In this document: positions 17,614-27,303 of the stretch, in pieces
How positions within the stretch are numbered: position 1 is the stretch's first letter
Layout: each line of letters opens with the position of its first letter
From: Candidatus Gastranaerophilales bacterium
Lineage (GTDB): Bacteria > Cyanobacteriota > Vampirovibrionia > Gastranaerophilales > Gastranaerophilaceae
DNA: 54,193 bases
Assembly: GCA_017467305.1 (NCBI GenBank)
Contig: JAFTSM010000046.1
Location: 1-54,193, forward strand
Reading direction: 5' to 3'
Made by a program: the position numbers and the translations under genes
The notes under the pieces: generated by a model
The model's database searches: none
The model's input: the letters and a program-made list of their open reading frames with translations, nothing else
Told to the model about the DNA's origin: nothing

Positions 17614-19414
17614 ACTTTTAGTCCCCGCAAATAATAAACATATAGCAATGCAGGCAATAAAAGCTGGTGCAGATGCTGTTTATATTGGCTATAGAAAGTA
17701 TGGCGCAAGAATTCAAGCTGGGAACACAATGGAAGACTTGGTTGAATTAATAGAGTTTGCCCATATTTATCGTGCCAAGGTTTATATTACGCTAAATACA
17801 ATTTTAAAAAATGAAGAAATAAAAAATATTGAAAAATTAATCTGGCATTTATATACAATAAAGGCAGATGGCATAATTATTCAAGATATGGGTATTTTAG
17901 AGTGTAATCTTCCACCTATTCCAATAATAGCAAGTACTCAATGTCATAATAATACGTTGGAAAAAGTTAAGTTTCTAGAAAATACTGGATTTAAGCGTGT
18001 TATTTTCCCTAGAGAAATTACGCTTGAAGAAATAAAAAATATAAGTCAAAACACAAATATAGAACTAGAAACATTTGTGCATGGTGCTCTATGTATGTCT
18101 TATAGCGGACAATGCTATCTAAGCTATGCAATTGGTGGTAGAAGTGCAAATCGTGGCGAGTGTGCTCAGCCTTGTAGAAAAAAATATTCGCTTAAAGATT
18201 CTGAAGGAAAATATATTCTTCGAGATAAACATATTTTAAGTTTAAAAGATTTAAATTTATCTGATAGATTAGAAGATTTAATATTATCTGGTGTCACTTC
18301 TTTTAAAGTTGAAGGTAGGCTAAAAAATGAATCTTATGTTGTTAATGTTACAGCATATTATAGAAAAAAACTTGATGAAATTTTAGAAAATTATGGTTTA
18401 AAGCGTGCTTCTTTAGGTAAGAGTGACTGTGATTTTGAACCAGATGTATATAGAACCTTTAATCGTGGCTATACAAATTTTTATTTAGATAAAGAAAAGA
18501 AAGATATAGGTACAGTTAGCTATACATCGTCATTAGGTGAATTTGTTGGTGTTGTTCAATCTGTTAAAAAGAATTATTTTTCTTTAAAAACAAATATTTT
18601 AAATAATGGTGACGGTATTTGCTTTTTTAATGACGAAAAAGTATTAGTAGGAACAAATATAAATAAAACAGAGGGTGATTTTGTTTTTCCATTATCCATA
18701 AAAGGAATAAAAACTGGTGTTAAGATATATAGAAATTATAATAAAGCGTTTGATGATAAGTTGAAAAATGCAAATTTATTAAGAAAGCTTGTCGCAAAAA
18801 TTAAAGTAAGAGAAACTTCCCTTGGTTATATTTTCTTTTTAACTGATGAAGAAAATAATACAGCGACATATATGCTTTCGAAAGATTTAGAGCTTGCACA
18901 AAATAAAGAAAAAGCACTTTCAATAATGCAAGTGCAATTATCAAAATCAGGAAATACAGAATTTAGAGTAAAAGAGACTGATATTAAAATTAAAAATGTT
19001 CCTTTTATTAAAGTTGCAAAAATAAATGAAATCAGACGTATTTTAACGGAAAATTTAAGAAAAATAAGAAGAAAAAATTATAAATATAACTACAGAAGAA
19101 CGCCTATAAATGTAGTTGATTATCCATTGAATAAAGTGGATTATCGTGCAAATATTTATAACGATAAAGCACTTGAGTTTTATAAAAAACGTGGTGTTTT
19201 TGTAGAAGAAATGGCGTTAGAAAATCAAAAAGATACTAAAAATAGAGAAGTAATGATTTCTAAATATTGTATAAAAAATCAACTAGGCTTATGTCCAAAA
19301 CAAACATCTGTGAAAAAGTACTCTGAACCATACGTCCTAATAGACGAATTCAACAAGGTACTCCTTGTTGAATTCAATTGTAAGGATTGTGTTATGAAAA
19401 TAAAAACTTGTTGA
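17564..19414 (+). CDS. rlhA: U32-family protein, RlhA-like (23S rRNA C2501 hydroxylase)
   Basis: 616 residues. N-terminal U32 domain beginning ELLVPANNKHIAMQAIKAGA, with HGALCMSYSGQCYLS and the following GECAQPCRKKY supplying four cysteines likely to bind an iron-sulfur cluster, then SFKVEGRLKNESYV. The C-terminal half has the extra domains found in RlhA (YdcP), which makes 5-hydroxycytidine in 23S rRNA with prephenate as a partner. Related U32 proteins (TrhP, UbiU) are shorter, so length favours RlhA, but the exact substrate is inferred. The TTG start (AGGGG upstream) lies inside the Clp-repeat gene (50-nt overlap). It ends flush against the convergent secreted-protein gene. Confidence 0.75.
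   Translation: MKSDKVLKTRLQTAEFELLVPANNKHIAMQAIKAGADAVYIGYRKYGARIQAGNTMEDLVELIEFAHIYRAKVYITLNTILKNEEIKNIEKLIWHLYTIKADGIIIQDMGILECNLPPIPIIASTQCHNNTLEKVKFLENTGFKRVIFPREITLEEIKNISQNTNIELETFVHGALCMSYSGQCYLSYAIGGRSANRGECAQPCRKKYSLKDSEGKYILRDKHILSLKDLNLSDRLEDLILSGVTSFKVEGRLKNESYVVNVTAYYRKKLDEILENYGLKRASLGKSDCDFEPDVYRTFNRGYTNFYLDKEKKDIGTVSYTSSLGEFVGVVQSVKKNYFSLKTNILNNGDGICFFNDEKVLVGTNINKTEGDFVFPLSIKGIKTGVKIYRNYNKAFDDKLKNANLLRKLVAKIKVRETSLGYIFFLTDEENNTATYMLSKDLELAQNKEKALSIMQVQLSKSGNTEFRVKETDIKIKNVPFIKVAKINEIRRILTENLRKIRRKNYKYNYRRTPINVVDYPLNKVDYRANIYNDKALEFYKKRGVFVEEMALENQKDTKNREVMISKYCIKNQLGLCPKQTSVKKYSEPYVLIDEFNKVLLVEFNCKDCVMKIKTC
19346..19375. repeat. 13-bp perfect inverted repeat inside the rlhA 3' end
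   Basis: GAATTCAACAAGG (19346-19358), TACT, CCTTGTTGAATTC (19363-19375). A near-ideal hairpin in coding sequence, about 40 nt before the rlhA stop. No T-run on either side. It may stabilise the transcript end or act as a factor-dependent stop between the two convergent genes. Confidence 0.7.
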
Positions 19415-19999
19415 TTATGCTCTTTTTAATGATGAATATGCTGGGTTGTTAGCGATTAAGCTTTCTATAGTAGTCATTTTGTTACCATCTTTTGTATATA
19501 ATTTTGATAAGTAGTTTAATCTTTTTACTAATTTAGAATCTGCTGTTTTTAAAGAAGGGTTGTTGTTTGTGAAAGATAACCAAGTTTGTACTTCAGTTGT
19601 CCAAGCTCTAACTTCTTCTTCATAAGTCATTGTGTTTTCGTGGTGAACGCTTTCGTGAGCGATTAAGCAAGCAATTGCTTCAACTGGAGCTGTTTTGTAA
19701 TTAGCGCTGATTAAGATAACTAAACTACCATTTGCAGCTTTAGCTGTAACTGCTTCACAAGTACCATAACCCATAACTTCTAAATTTCTGAACATAATTT
19801 TGATTGGTTGGTTTGTTGAGTTTTGACCTTTAATAACATTTAAAACTTTTGTATTGTTCATAGCTTCTAATTTATTTAATGCTGCAGTTAATACAGGTTG
19901 TTTTGTATTTGCTGTAAAGTCTGCTGCGAAAGCAACATTAGAACATAACATTAAAATTAATGCGCTAAAAAGCACAACTATCTTGCTCATAAATTTCAT
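19415..19999 (-). CDS. secreted HExxH metallopeptidase-like protein
   Basis: 194 residues with a signal peptide (hydrophobic 6-22, cleavage after AFA near 25). The mature protein contains HESVH (115-119) within ACLIAHESVHHENTMTYEEE, the HExxH zinc-binding helix, followed by acidic residues (127-129) that could give the third ligand, as in gluzincins. It is small for a protease and has no recognised family signature, so activity is inferred from the motif. Start at 19999 has AAAGGA about 10 nt upstream; a second ATG at 19990 is less well spaced. Convergent and abutting with rlhA. Confidence 0.7.
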   Translation of the reverse strand: MKFMSKIVVLFSALILMLCSNVAFAADFTANTKQPVLTAALNKLEAMNNTKVLNVIKGQNSTNQPIKIMFRNLEVMGYGTCEAVTAKAANGSLVILISANYKTAPVEAIACLIAHESVHHENTMTYEEEVRAWTTEVQTWLSFTNNNPSLKTADSKLVKRLNYLSKLYTKDGNKMTTIESLIANNPAYSSLKRA

Positions 20000-20181
20000 A
20001 ACAGGGAATCCTTTGAGAACAACTATCTTTTACACTGAACAGGGATTTGTTTTATCCTTACAAATATACATATCGGCAGTTGGAATTGTATACTTTAGTT
20101 TTTGCTTTAACTTTTTCTTGTTTTTGTTACATTTCTTAAAACAATTCCTCAAAACTCAAGGCTGACAAGGGTTTGTTGTTG

Positions 20182-20187
20182 TATAAT
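20182..20187 (+). promoter_or_regulatory. possible -10 element upstream of lpdA
   Basis: A perfect TATAAT lies 24 nt before the lpdA ATG, with AGAGAGAGGGG as ribosome site between them. No good -35 hexamer is seen at 16-18 nt, so the promoter assignment is tentative. Confidence 0.35.
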
Positions 20188-20210
20188 TTTATAAGAGAGA
20201 GGGGTATATT

Positions 20211-21518
20211 ATGTTTGATTTAGGTGTAATTGGTTCTGGTCCAGCTGGGTATGTTGCTGCAATTAGAGCAAGTCAAAGAGGGTTAAAAGTTGTTTTGTTT
20301 GAAAAAAATCAGATAGGTGGTACATGTCTAAATAGGGGATGTATTCCAACTAAAACGATTTTACACTCTTGTAATGTTTTCTCTGAATTAAAAAATTCTT
20401 CTAAATTGGGCATAACTGCTGAAAATATTTCTTTTGATTTTTCTAAAATTCAAGAAAGACAAAAAACAGTTTCTGAAAAAATACGTAAATCTCTCACCAA
20501 TTTAATTAAAAGTTATGGCGTAACTATAGTTGAAGAAGAAGCTACTATTGAAGCTGATAACGTGATAAAAACACTTACAAATATCTATGAAGTAAAAAAT
20601 ATAATTGTTGCAACAGGTTCAAAACCCAACAAAATAACATTTAATGGTAGTTATAATGAAGATTTTGTTATGACATCAGATGATGTTTTGAACATGACAG
20701 AATTACCAAGTAGTATTTTAATCGTTGGTACTGGTGCTATTGGTATTGAGTGGGCAAGAATATTATCTACTTTTGGAGTTAAAGTGACTTTGGTTGAAAT
20801 GTTGGAAAAAGTTATTCCAACAGCTGATTATGAAGTATCTGATAGAGTTGTAAGACTCTTAAAAAAATCAAGAATTGATTTTTATACTTCAACAACAATT
20901 CAAGAAATACAAGGAAAAATGGTAACTCTTTCAAATGGTAAAACTATAGATGTAGATTGTGTTTTACTTGGTGCAGGTAGAAAAACAGATACTATAGAAG
21001 TTGATAAAAACTTTAAAACAGAAAAAGGAAATGTATTTGCAATTGGTGATGTTAATAGAATTTCTATGCTTGCTCATAGTGGTATGAGACAAGCAGAAGA
21101 AGTTGTTGAATATATTGTTTCTGGTAAGGAAAGTCATTTTGATAAAAATCTTGTTCCTTCTGTAATCTATGGAACACCAGAAATAGCTTCAATTGGTAAG
21201 ACAGAACAAGAATTACAAGATAGTGGCTTAGAATATAAAAAGTCTTTCTTCCCAATTTCTGCTTTAGGTAAAGCATACGCAGATGATAAGATTGAGGGAT
21301 TTGTAAAAATACTTGCGACAGAAAATGAAATACTAGGTGCACATATTATTTCAGAAGAAGCAAGTGCAATGATACAACAAGTTTCGATTGCTATGGTAAA
21401 TAAGTTATCTCCTAAAAAATTACAAGAAGTTATTTTTGCACATCCAACGTATTCTGAAGGTTTGTTAGAAGGACTTTTTGCTCTTGATAAAATAGCATTG
21501 CATATACCGAATAATTAG
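20211..21518 (+). CDS. lpdA: dihydrolipoamide dehydrogenase
   Basis: FAD-dependent disulfide oxidoreductase that reoxidises lipoyl groups of 2-oxoacid dehydrogenases or the glycine cleavage system with NAD+. N-terminal FAD motif GSGPAGYVAAIRA; redox disulfide in GGTCLNRGCIPTK; NAD fold SSILIVGTGAIGIEWARIL; FAD motif near NVFAIGDVN; and the C-terminal AHPTYSEGLLEGL with the catalytic His-Glu pair. 435 residues is short against the usual 460-475. No E1/E2 gene is adjacent, so the partner complex is unknown; pairing with glycine cleavage would fit glyA but is speculative. Confidence 0.9.
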   Translation: MFDLGVIGSGPAGYVAAIRASQRGLKVVLFEKNQIGGTCLNRGCIPTKTILHSCNVFSELKNSSKLGITAENISFDFSKIQERQKTVSEKIRKSLTNLIKSYGVTIVEEEATIEADNVIKTLTNIYEVKNIIVATGSKPNKITFNGSYNEDFVMTSDDVLNMTELPSSILIVGTGAIGIEWARILSTFGVKVTLVEMLEKVIPTADYEVSDRVVRLLKKSRIDFYTSTTIQEIQGKMVTLSNGKTIDVDCVLLGAGRKTDTIEVDKNFKTEKGNVFAIGDVNRISMLAHSGMRQAEEVVEYIVSGKESHFDKNLVPSVIYGTPEIASIGKTEQELQDSGLEYKKSFFPISALGKAYADDKIEGFVKILATENEILGAHIISEEASAMIQQVSIAMVNKLSPKKLQEVIFAHPTYSEGLLEGLFALDKIALHIPNN

Positions 21519-21549
21519 CTAATTTGTTGATTTTTTAAACCTTCTTTGT

Positions 21550-21576
21550 GCTAGTATTAGTGATAAGAATACTAGC
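21550..21576 (+). repeat. 9-bp inverted repeat between lpdA and pyk
   Basis: GCTAGTATT (21550-21558) and AATACTAGC (21568-21576) with a 9-nt loop, 19 nt before the pyk ATG. There is no strong T-run, so it could be a weak lpdA terminator, an operator, or a structure in the pyk leader. Confidence 0.45.
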
Positions 21577-21594
21577 TTATATGAGTTTATACAC

Positions 21595-23046
21595 ATGGAC
21601 GAAACAAAGAAAATAAAAAGAACAAAAACGAAGATAATTGCGACTCTTGGACCTTCAACTGATAATTATGAAACAATAAAAAAATTGGTAGAATCTGGCG
21701 TAACTGTATTTAGAATAAATACATCACATGGTGAGCCTTCAGAACATGCTCAAAGAATAAAAATGATAAGGGATGTAGAAAAAGAACTACGTAAAAATTT
21801 ACCAATAATGATAGATTTACAAGGACCTAAAATTAGAGTTGGCAAAATACCAACACCTATTGCTATCAACAAAGGTGAAGAAATTATTTTAGAACATACA
21901 ACAGAAATCAAAGAAGGTATCGTGCCAGTTGATTATAAAAGTATTTCTAAAGACGTAAAAGTTGGAGAAAAGATACTTTTAGATGACGGTAGAATTGGTT
22001 TAAGAGTTACTAAAATCGTTGGTGGTAAAGTATATTCAATAGTTGAACATGGTTCTTTAATTAAACCAAGAAAAGGCATTAATTTACCTGGCGCTCAAGC
22101 AAGTTTAGAAGCTGTAACTCCTCGTGATAAGGAATATATCAAATTTGCTATTGAGCAAGAAGCTGATTATTTAGCACTTTCTTTTGTAAGAACAGCAGAA
22201 GATGTTAAATGTGCAAAATATTACACAAAAGCTTTTGGTGATAGAGAAATACCTATAATTGCAAAGATAGAAAAACCACAAGCTGTAGAAAATTTAGAAG
22301 AAATTATAGTTGCTGCTGATGCAATAATGGTTGCAAGAGGTGACTTAGGAATAGAAATGTCACCACAAGAAGTTCCAATTGCACAAAAGAAAATTATTCA
22401 ATTGACTAATATTCATAAGAAACCTTGTATAGTTGCGACTCAAATGCTTGAATCTATGATGGAAGAGCCTATTCCAACTAGAGCCGAAGCAAATGACGTT
22501 GCTAACGCAATTTTTGACGGAACTGATGCAATTATGTTATCCGGAGAATCTGCAGCAGGAAATTACCCTATTGAAGCTGTTCAAATGATGGCTACGATTG
22601 CTAGAACTGTTGAAAAAAGTGATTTTATAAAAACTGATTATGATGTTGATTTGATTGAAGAGTTAGACCCAGTTTCTCAAGCTATTTCAAATAGTGCTGT
22701 TAACTTATCTAAAAAGTTAAAAGCAAAAGCTATTTTGATATTTTCTGAAGAAGGTTATACTCCACCAATTATTTCAAAATTAAAGCCTTCAGTTCCAATT
22801 ATTGTTGTTACAAATTCATATCACACTGCAAGACGTTTAAGCCTTTTCTGGGATATTTATACATACGTAGATAAAAATTGTAACACTATATTGGATGAAG
22901 CTATGTTTAAATCAATTGATAAACTATTAATTGAAAGAACATGGATAAAAGAGGGTGACAATATTATTATTGTTAACTCAGTACCTAAATTAATGTCAGG
23001 TAAAATTAACGCAATAAGAGTACATAAAATAGGTGAAGATAACTAA
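21595..23046 (+). CDS. pyk: pyruvate kinase
   Basis: Last glycolytic step: phosphoenolpyruvate + ADP to pyruvate + ATP. 483 residues in the standard A-B-C domain order. Motifs: TKIIATLGPST, VFRINTSHGE (active-site Arg), MIDLQGPKIRVG, IIAKIEKPQAVENLEEI (catalytic Lys), MVARGDLGIEM, TQMLESM and the C-domain AIFDGTDAIMLSGESAAG. No extra C-terminal PEP-utiliser-like domain. Abuts the convergent small secreted gene with 1 nt between. Confidence 0.96.
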   Translation: MDETKKIKRTKTKIIATLGPSTDNYETIKKLVESGVTVFRINTSHGEPSEHAQRIKMIRDVEKELRKNLPIMIDLQGPKIRVGKIPTPIAINKGEEIILEHTTEIKEGIVPVDYKSISKDVKVGEKILLDDGRIGLRVTKIVGGKVYSIVEHGSLIKPRKGINLPGAQASLEAVTPRDKEYIKFAIEQEADYLALSFVRTAEDVKCAKYYTKAFGDREIPIIAKIEKPQAVENLEEIIVAADAIMVARGDLGIEMSPQEVPIAQKKIIQLTNIHKKPCIVATQMLESMMEEPIPTRAEANDVANAIFDGTDAIMLSGESAAGNYPIEAVQMMATIARTVEKSDFIKTDYDVDLIEELDPVSQAISNSAVNLSKKLKAKAILIFSEEGYTPPIISKLKPSVPIIVVTNSYHTARRLSLFWDIYTYVDKNCNTILDEAMFKSIDKLLIERTWIKEGDNIIIVNSVPKLMSGKINAIRVHKIGEDN

Positions 23047-23047
23047 T

Positions 23048-23455
23048 CTATAGAATTTTTTGAAAATAAGTAGAATTGTTATTTTCAATATAAGTATGCA
23101 ACTTTTGAATTAAGTTAGGTGAAAAATTATAGTTATTATCAGCGGGTATGATTTTTATAAAAGAATTATACCCGTCTTTTGCTGATATAGAAGCTATAAA
23201 TTCTTTTGAATATGCTTTAAATAATACGCTACCAGTCTTAAATTGAATTTCTTCAATAGAATAGTTATATTCATTTATTGCTGATAAAAGTAAGTATAGT
23301 AGGTTTTCAGATGTTGTTTTATAAGATTTAGCAAAATATAATCTGCTATGAACTGTTTTTATAGCTGAATTTACAGGGATTGTATTTTCAGCAAATGAAG
23401 TTTGCGGAAAAACAAAAACACTTATTAAGAATAAAGATATAATATATTTTTTCAT
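23048..23455 (-). CDS. small secreted protein of unknown function
   Basis: 135 residues with a signal peptide (MKKYIISLFLISVFVFPQTS, cleavage near FAEN). The ATG at 23455 overlaps the polA stop (TAATG) and gives a clean signal peptide; an upstream in-frame start at 23470 would add residues inside polA and is not needed. The mature part has no motif I recognise (IKTVHSRLYFAKSYKTTSEN..., FIKIIPADNNYNFSP). It follows polA and is presumably co-transcribed. Confidence 0.65.
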   Translation of the reverse strand: MKKYIISLFLISVFVFPQTSFAENTIPVNSAIKTVHSRLYFAKSYKTTSENLLYLLLSAINEYNYSIEEIQFKTGSVLFKAYSKEFIASISAKDGYNSFIKIIPADNNYNFSPNLIQKLHTYIENNNSTYFQKIL

Positions 23456-26322
23456 TAAATTTCCATCCAAGACTTATCGGCATGAATATCAACTTTAAGA
23501 GGAACTAGGAATGGTTGGTCTAATTCCATAGCTTTTTTTACTAGTGCTTTGACTTCCTCTTCTTCAGTATTAACTGTTTCAATCACAAGTTCATCATGCA
23601 CTTGTATGATTATTTTTGATTTGATGTTATTTTTTTCAAAATCATTTTGTAAACGAACCATTGCAAGCTTCATTACATCTGCCGCCGTTCCTTGTATTGG
23701 TGCATTTATTGCAGCACGTTGAGCTGCTTCTTGAATTTTCCCGTTTGTGCTTAATAGACCAGAACTCAAATAACGTTTTCTTCCATAGAGTGTTTCAACG
23801 TATCCGTGAGCGTATGCAAATTTAATAGTATCATCCATATATTTTTTTACATCTGGATATGTTAGGAAGTATCTATCAATAAATTCTTGTGCTTCAAAGG
23901 GGCTAATTCCTAAACTAGATGCTAAACCATAACGTGATTGACCATATACAATACCAAAGTTAACAGCTTTAGCCTTTGAGCGCATGTCTTTAGTTACTTC
24001 TTCAATAGGAACACCAAAGACTTTACTTGCTGTTGCGCTATGTACATCTTCATCATCACAGAACGCTTCAATTAAATTATCATCACGAGAAATATGCGCT
24101 AATAGTCTTAATTCTATTTGTGAATAGTCTGCTGAAATGATTAAATTTTCTTTGTTTTCAGCAACAAAAGCACCACGTATTCTATTACCTAACTTACTTC
24201 TTGCCGGTATATTTTGTAAGTTTGGATTTGATGAAGATAATCGACCAGTAGTTGTTATTGTTTGGTTAAAGCTGGCATGTATTCTTCCATCAACTGCACT
24301 TCTTAATTCTGGAAGTGTATCAACGTATGTACTTTTTAATTTTGCTAAGTGACGTTGTTCTAAAATATCTTTTGCAACTTGATGTTCTTCTGCTAGTGTT
24401 TCTAAAACTTTTGCGTTAGTTGAAAAACCAGTTTTTGATTTCATACCTTTTGCTTTAAGGTTTAGTTTTCCAAAAAGCATATCACCAACTTGTTTTGGAG
24501 AATTAATATTAAATCTTTCACCAACTTGTTCATAGATTTTATTTTCTATAATTTCAAGTCGTTCATTAATTTCTTTTTCTATTACGCTTAGATATTCAAC
24601 ATCAATACTTGCGCCATTTTCTTCCATTTTTGCTAATACTAAGCAAAGTGGAACTTCAATGTCATAAAGTAAATCTAGTTCTTTTTCGTCTAAATTTTCT
24701 TGCCAATATTTTGTTAAAAGAAGTGTTGCAAAAGCGTCGTCACAGGCGTAAGATGATGCTTCTTCTATTGGTACAGTTTCAATTGTTAATGAAGAAGAAC
24801 TATTTTTTAGTAATTCTTCATATTCAACCATAATGTAATCTAAGTAATCACTAGCTTGTTGTTTTAGACCGTGTTTACGAGATGAATCTTTGATGTAGCT
24901 AGCTAACATTGTGTCAAAGATTATTCCATTCATTGGCATATTATGATGTTTCAAAACAGAGTAATCATACTTTGCATTTTGAAGTGTTTTTGCAATATTT
25001 TCATTAGCTAAAATTGGGGCTAATTTTTCTCTAACAAGTTCTAAATCTAGTTGTTGACCAACTAAGTGGAAAACAGGAATATAGAAAGATTTAACTAAAT
25101 CACTTCTATTTGAGTCTATTTTAACTCTATTATTTTTCATTTGAATTTGGTCGCAATAGGCAATAGAAATACCAACTAAATCACATTCAAGTGGGTTTAT
25201 GCCAGTTGTTTCTACGTCGATTGAAAAGATAGTTTGATTATTTAATTCTTCAACAAGTTTTTCTAATTTCTCTTCTGTATCAACTGTATTTTTGTTGTGG
25301 TTATATTCTTTGTGCGAAGCAGAAACTAACATTTCTCCAATGCCGAGTCCTAATTGCATTTGACCACCAACTGGAACCTCTTGTTTATTAGCGCAATCTG
25401 GTGAAACTTTTGCTTGTAGAGTACCAATTTTAAATGGTTTTAGAAGATTATCTGAATTTTTTAGGAAGTTATAAAATTGATTTTTTTTGAAGAACTCAAT
25501 AACATCATCATAATTTGGCATTTCTAATTTTGCACAATCAAAGTCAAAATCAATCTCAAGGTTTCTTTGAATAGTCGCTAATTCTTTACTTAGAATAGCA
25601 ATTTCTTTACCTTCTCTAAGTTTTTTGTTTAATGCTTTTTCTGTTATTTCATCTATGTGCTCATAGATTTCTTCTAGTTTATCGAAACGGTTCAACAATT
25701 TGCAAGCAGTTTTATCCCCAATACCTTTAATACCAGGAATGTTATCTGAAGTATCACCACTTAAACCTTTGTAGTCAGTAATTTGATATGGATAAACGCC
25801 CATTCTTTCAAATACTTTGTACCAGTCAAATTCAACTAATTCGCCTTTAGAAGGCATAATTACTTTGATGTATCCCTCTCTATCAACAAGTTGGAAAGAA
25901 TCACGGTCACCAGTTAAAATATAGGTTTTGTGTTGTTTTGCTTTTGCTTTTGTTGCGATAGTTCCAATAACGTCATCTGCCTCATAACCTTCCATTGTGT
26001 AGATTGGAATATTTAAAGCGTGTAAACCCTCAACAATTAATGCTATTTGGCTTCTTAGTGTATCTGGCATGCTTTCACGGTTTGCTTTGTATTCAGCAAA
26101 CATTTCTGTTCTATAGGTTTGGCGTGAAACATCAAAAGTAACAGCGATTGCATCTGGTTTGATTGTATTATTTTGAAGTAGGTCGAATAAGGCTTTAAAA
26201 AATCCAAAAACCGCCCAAGTTGGTTGGTTGTCAGATGTTTTCATTCCAGTTCTTTCTAAAGCAAAAAAGTATCTATACGCTAAAGCGTGACCATCTATCA
26301 AAATAAAACTTTTATCTAACAT
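23455..26322 (-). CDS. polA: DNA polymerase I
   Basis: Three-domain family A polymerase, 955 residues. N-terminal 5' nuclease (1 to about 300: LIDGHALAYRYFFAL, ILTGDRDSFQLV, GDTSDNIPGIKGIG). The 3'-5' exonuclease (about 350-530) retains its metal ligands: DVETTG, NAKYDYSVLKHH and YACDD, so proofreading should be active. Polymerase domain with motif A (SADYSQIELRLLAHIS), motif B (RSKAKAVNFGIVYG) and motif C (QVHDELV). Used in Okazaki fragment processing and repair. Confidence 0.97.
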   Translation of the reverse strand: MLDKSFILIDGHALAYRYFFALERTGMKTSDNQPTWAVFGFFKALFDLLQNNTIKPDAIAVTFDVSRQTYRTEMFAEYKANRESMPDTLRSQIALIVEGLHALNIPIYTMEGYEADDVIGTIATKAKAKQHKTYILTGDRDSFQLVDREGYIKVIMPSKGELVEFDWYKVFERMGVYPYQITDYKGLSGDTSDNIPGIKGIGDKTACKLLNRFDKLEEIYEHIDEITEKALNKKLREGKEIAILSKELATIQRNLEIDFDFDCAKLEMPNYDDVIEFFKKNQFYNFLKNSDNLLKPFKIGTLQAKVSPDCANKQEVPVGGQMQLGLGIGEMLVSASHKEYNHNKNTVDTEEKLEKLVEELNNQTIFSIDVETTGINPLECDLVGISIAYCDQIQMKNNRVKIDSNRSDLVKSFYIPVFHLVGQQLDLELVREKLAPILANENIAKTLQNAKYDYSVLKHHNMPMNGIIFDTMLASYIKDSSRKHGLKQQASDYLDYIMVEYEELLKNSSSSLTIETVPIEEASSYACDDAFATLLLTKYWQENLDEKELDLLYDIEVPLCLVLAKMEENGASIDVEYLSVIEKEINERLEIIENKIYEQVGERFNINSPKQVGDMLFGKLNLKAKGMKSKTGFSTNAKVLETLAEEHQVAKDILEQRHLAKLKSTYVDTLPELRSAVDGRIHASFNQTITTTGRLSSSNPNLQNIPARSKLGNRIRGAFVAENKENLIISADYSQIELRLLAHISRDDNLIEAFCDDEDVHSATASKVFGVPIEEVTKDMRSKAKAVNFGIVYGQSRYGLASSLGISPFEAQEFIDRYFLTYPDVKKYMDDTIKFAYAHGYVETLYGRKRYLSSGLLSTNGKIQEAAQRAAINAPIQGTAADVMKLAMVRLQNDFEKNNIKSKIIIQVHDELVIETVNTEEEEVKALVKKAMELDQPFLVPLKVDIHADKSWMEI

Positions 26323-26480
26323 AACATATCCCGAAATCTATTTGTAATACTTATAATTGTAGGATATTTCAATCGTTTTAACAATAAAATTAATAGATAT
26401 GCTTAACTTTACGTAAAATGCTTTATTACTTGCGTTTACATTGTATTCCATTTTATTTTTTATTCGGTTATTATGTGGAT

Positions 26481-27230
26481 ATGGAAAAGAAAAAGGTTCA
26501 AAAAGTAAGATTAAATAAATATATTGCCTCTTGTGGTTTTTGTTCACGTAGAAAAGCAGATGAATACATAGAGGCTGGTAAAGTTCGTGTGAATGGTGAG
26601 GTTGTTACCGAGCTTGGTTTTGCTGTTAGCACAAAAGATAGAGTAATGGTGCATAACAAAATAGTTAAGCCAGAACCTTTGACGTATATCCGCTATTATA
26701 AACCAGCTGGTTATATTACAACTATGGATGATGAAAAAGGAAGAAAAACAATTTATGATATTCTTCCAGAAGAAGTTCAAAATTTAAAGCCAGTTGGTAG
26801 ATTAGACAAAGACTCTACTGGTCTTTTGATTCTTACAAATGATGGTGATTTTATAAATAATTTAGCTCATCCTTCTGTTCAAGTTTCTAAAATTTATAGA
26901 GTGGTTGCTCAAGGTAAATTGAACTTAAATGATTTAGTGTTAATGGAAAAAGGTATTGAAATAGAAAAAGGTCAAATTGCATATGCCTTAGCTAGAATTA
27001 TTGAAATGGAAGGCAAAAATACAGTTTTAGAAATGGTTCTACATCAAGGTCTGAACAGACAAATTAGAAAAATGCTTGATGCGTTGGGACATCCAGTTAT
27101 TTCTTTAAAAAGATTAAGTATGGGACCAATTGATTTACAAGGTTTGAAAAAAGGTCAATTTAAGTATTTAAAACCAAAACAAATTGAACAAGTTAAAAAT
27201 TATTTGAAAAAATTGGCTAAAGATAAATAG
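26481..27230 (+). CDS. rluB: rRNA pseudouridine synthase, RsuA/RluB family
   Basis: 249 residues. N-terminal S4 domain (VRLNKYIASCGFCSRRKADEYI) then the pseudouridine synthase domain with catalytic Asp in VGRLDKDSTGLLILTNDG and LHQGLNRQIRKMLDALGHPV near the end. RluB modifies 23S U2605; RsuA and RluE/F share the fold, so the exact site is inferred from best resemblance. The ATG at 26481 is preferred over 26418, whose extra residues are hydrophobic and unlike the family. Followed by a strong terminator. Confidence 0.85.
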   Translation: MEKKKVQKVRLNKYIASCGFCSRRKADEYIEAGKVRVNGEVVTELGFAVSTKDRVMVHNKIVKPEPLTYIRYYKPAGYITTMDDEKGRKTIYDILPEEVQNLKPVGRLDKDSTGLLILTNDGDFINNLAHPSVQVSKIYRVVAQGKLNLNDLVLMEKGIEIEKGQIAYALARIIEMEGKNTVLEMVLHQGLNRQIRKMLDALGHPVISLKRLSMGPIDLQGLKKGQFKYLKPKQIEQVKNYLKKLAKDK

Positions 27231-27249
27231 TGTTTATTTCGTATTAAAC

Positions 27250-27284
27250 AAAAAAGCAACAGATTTTTTTCTGTTGCTTTTTTC
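27250..27284. terminator. bidirectional terminator between rluB and the parvulin gene
   Basis: Stem AAAAAGCAACAG (27251-27262) paired with CTGTTGCTTTTT (27271-27282), 8-nt loop, T-runs on the right and A-runs on the left. It serves both converging genes. Confidence 0.9.
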
Positions 27285-27303
27285 TATTTTTAAATTCTTC
27301 TAA

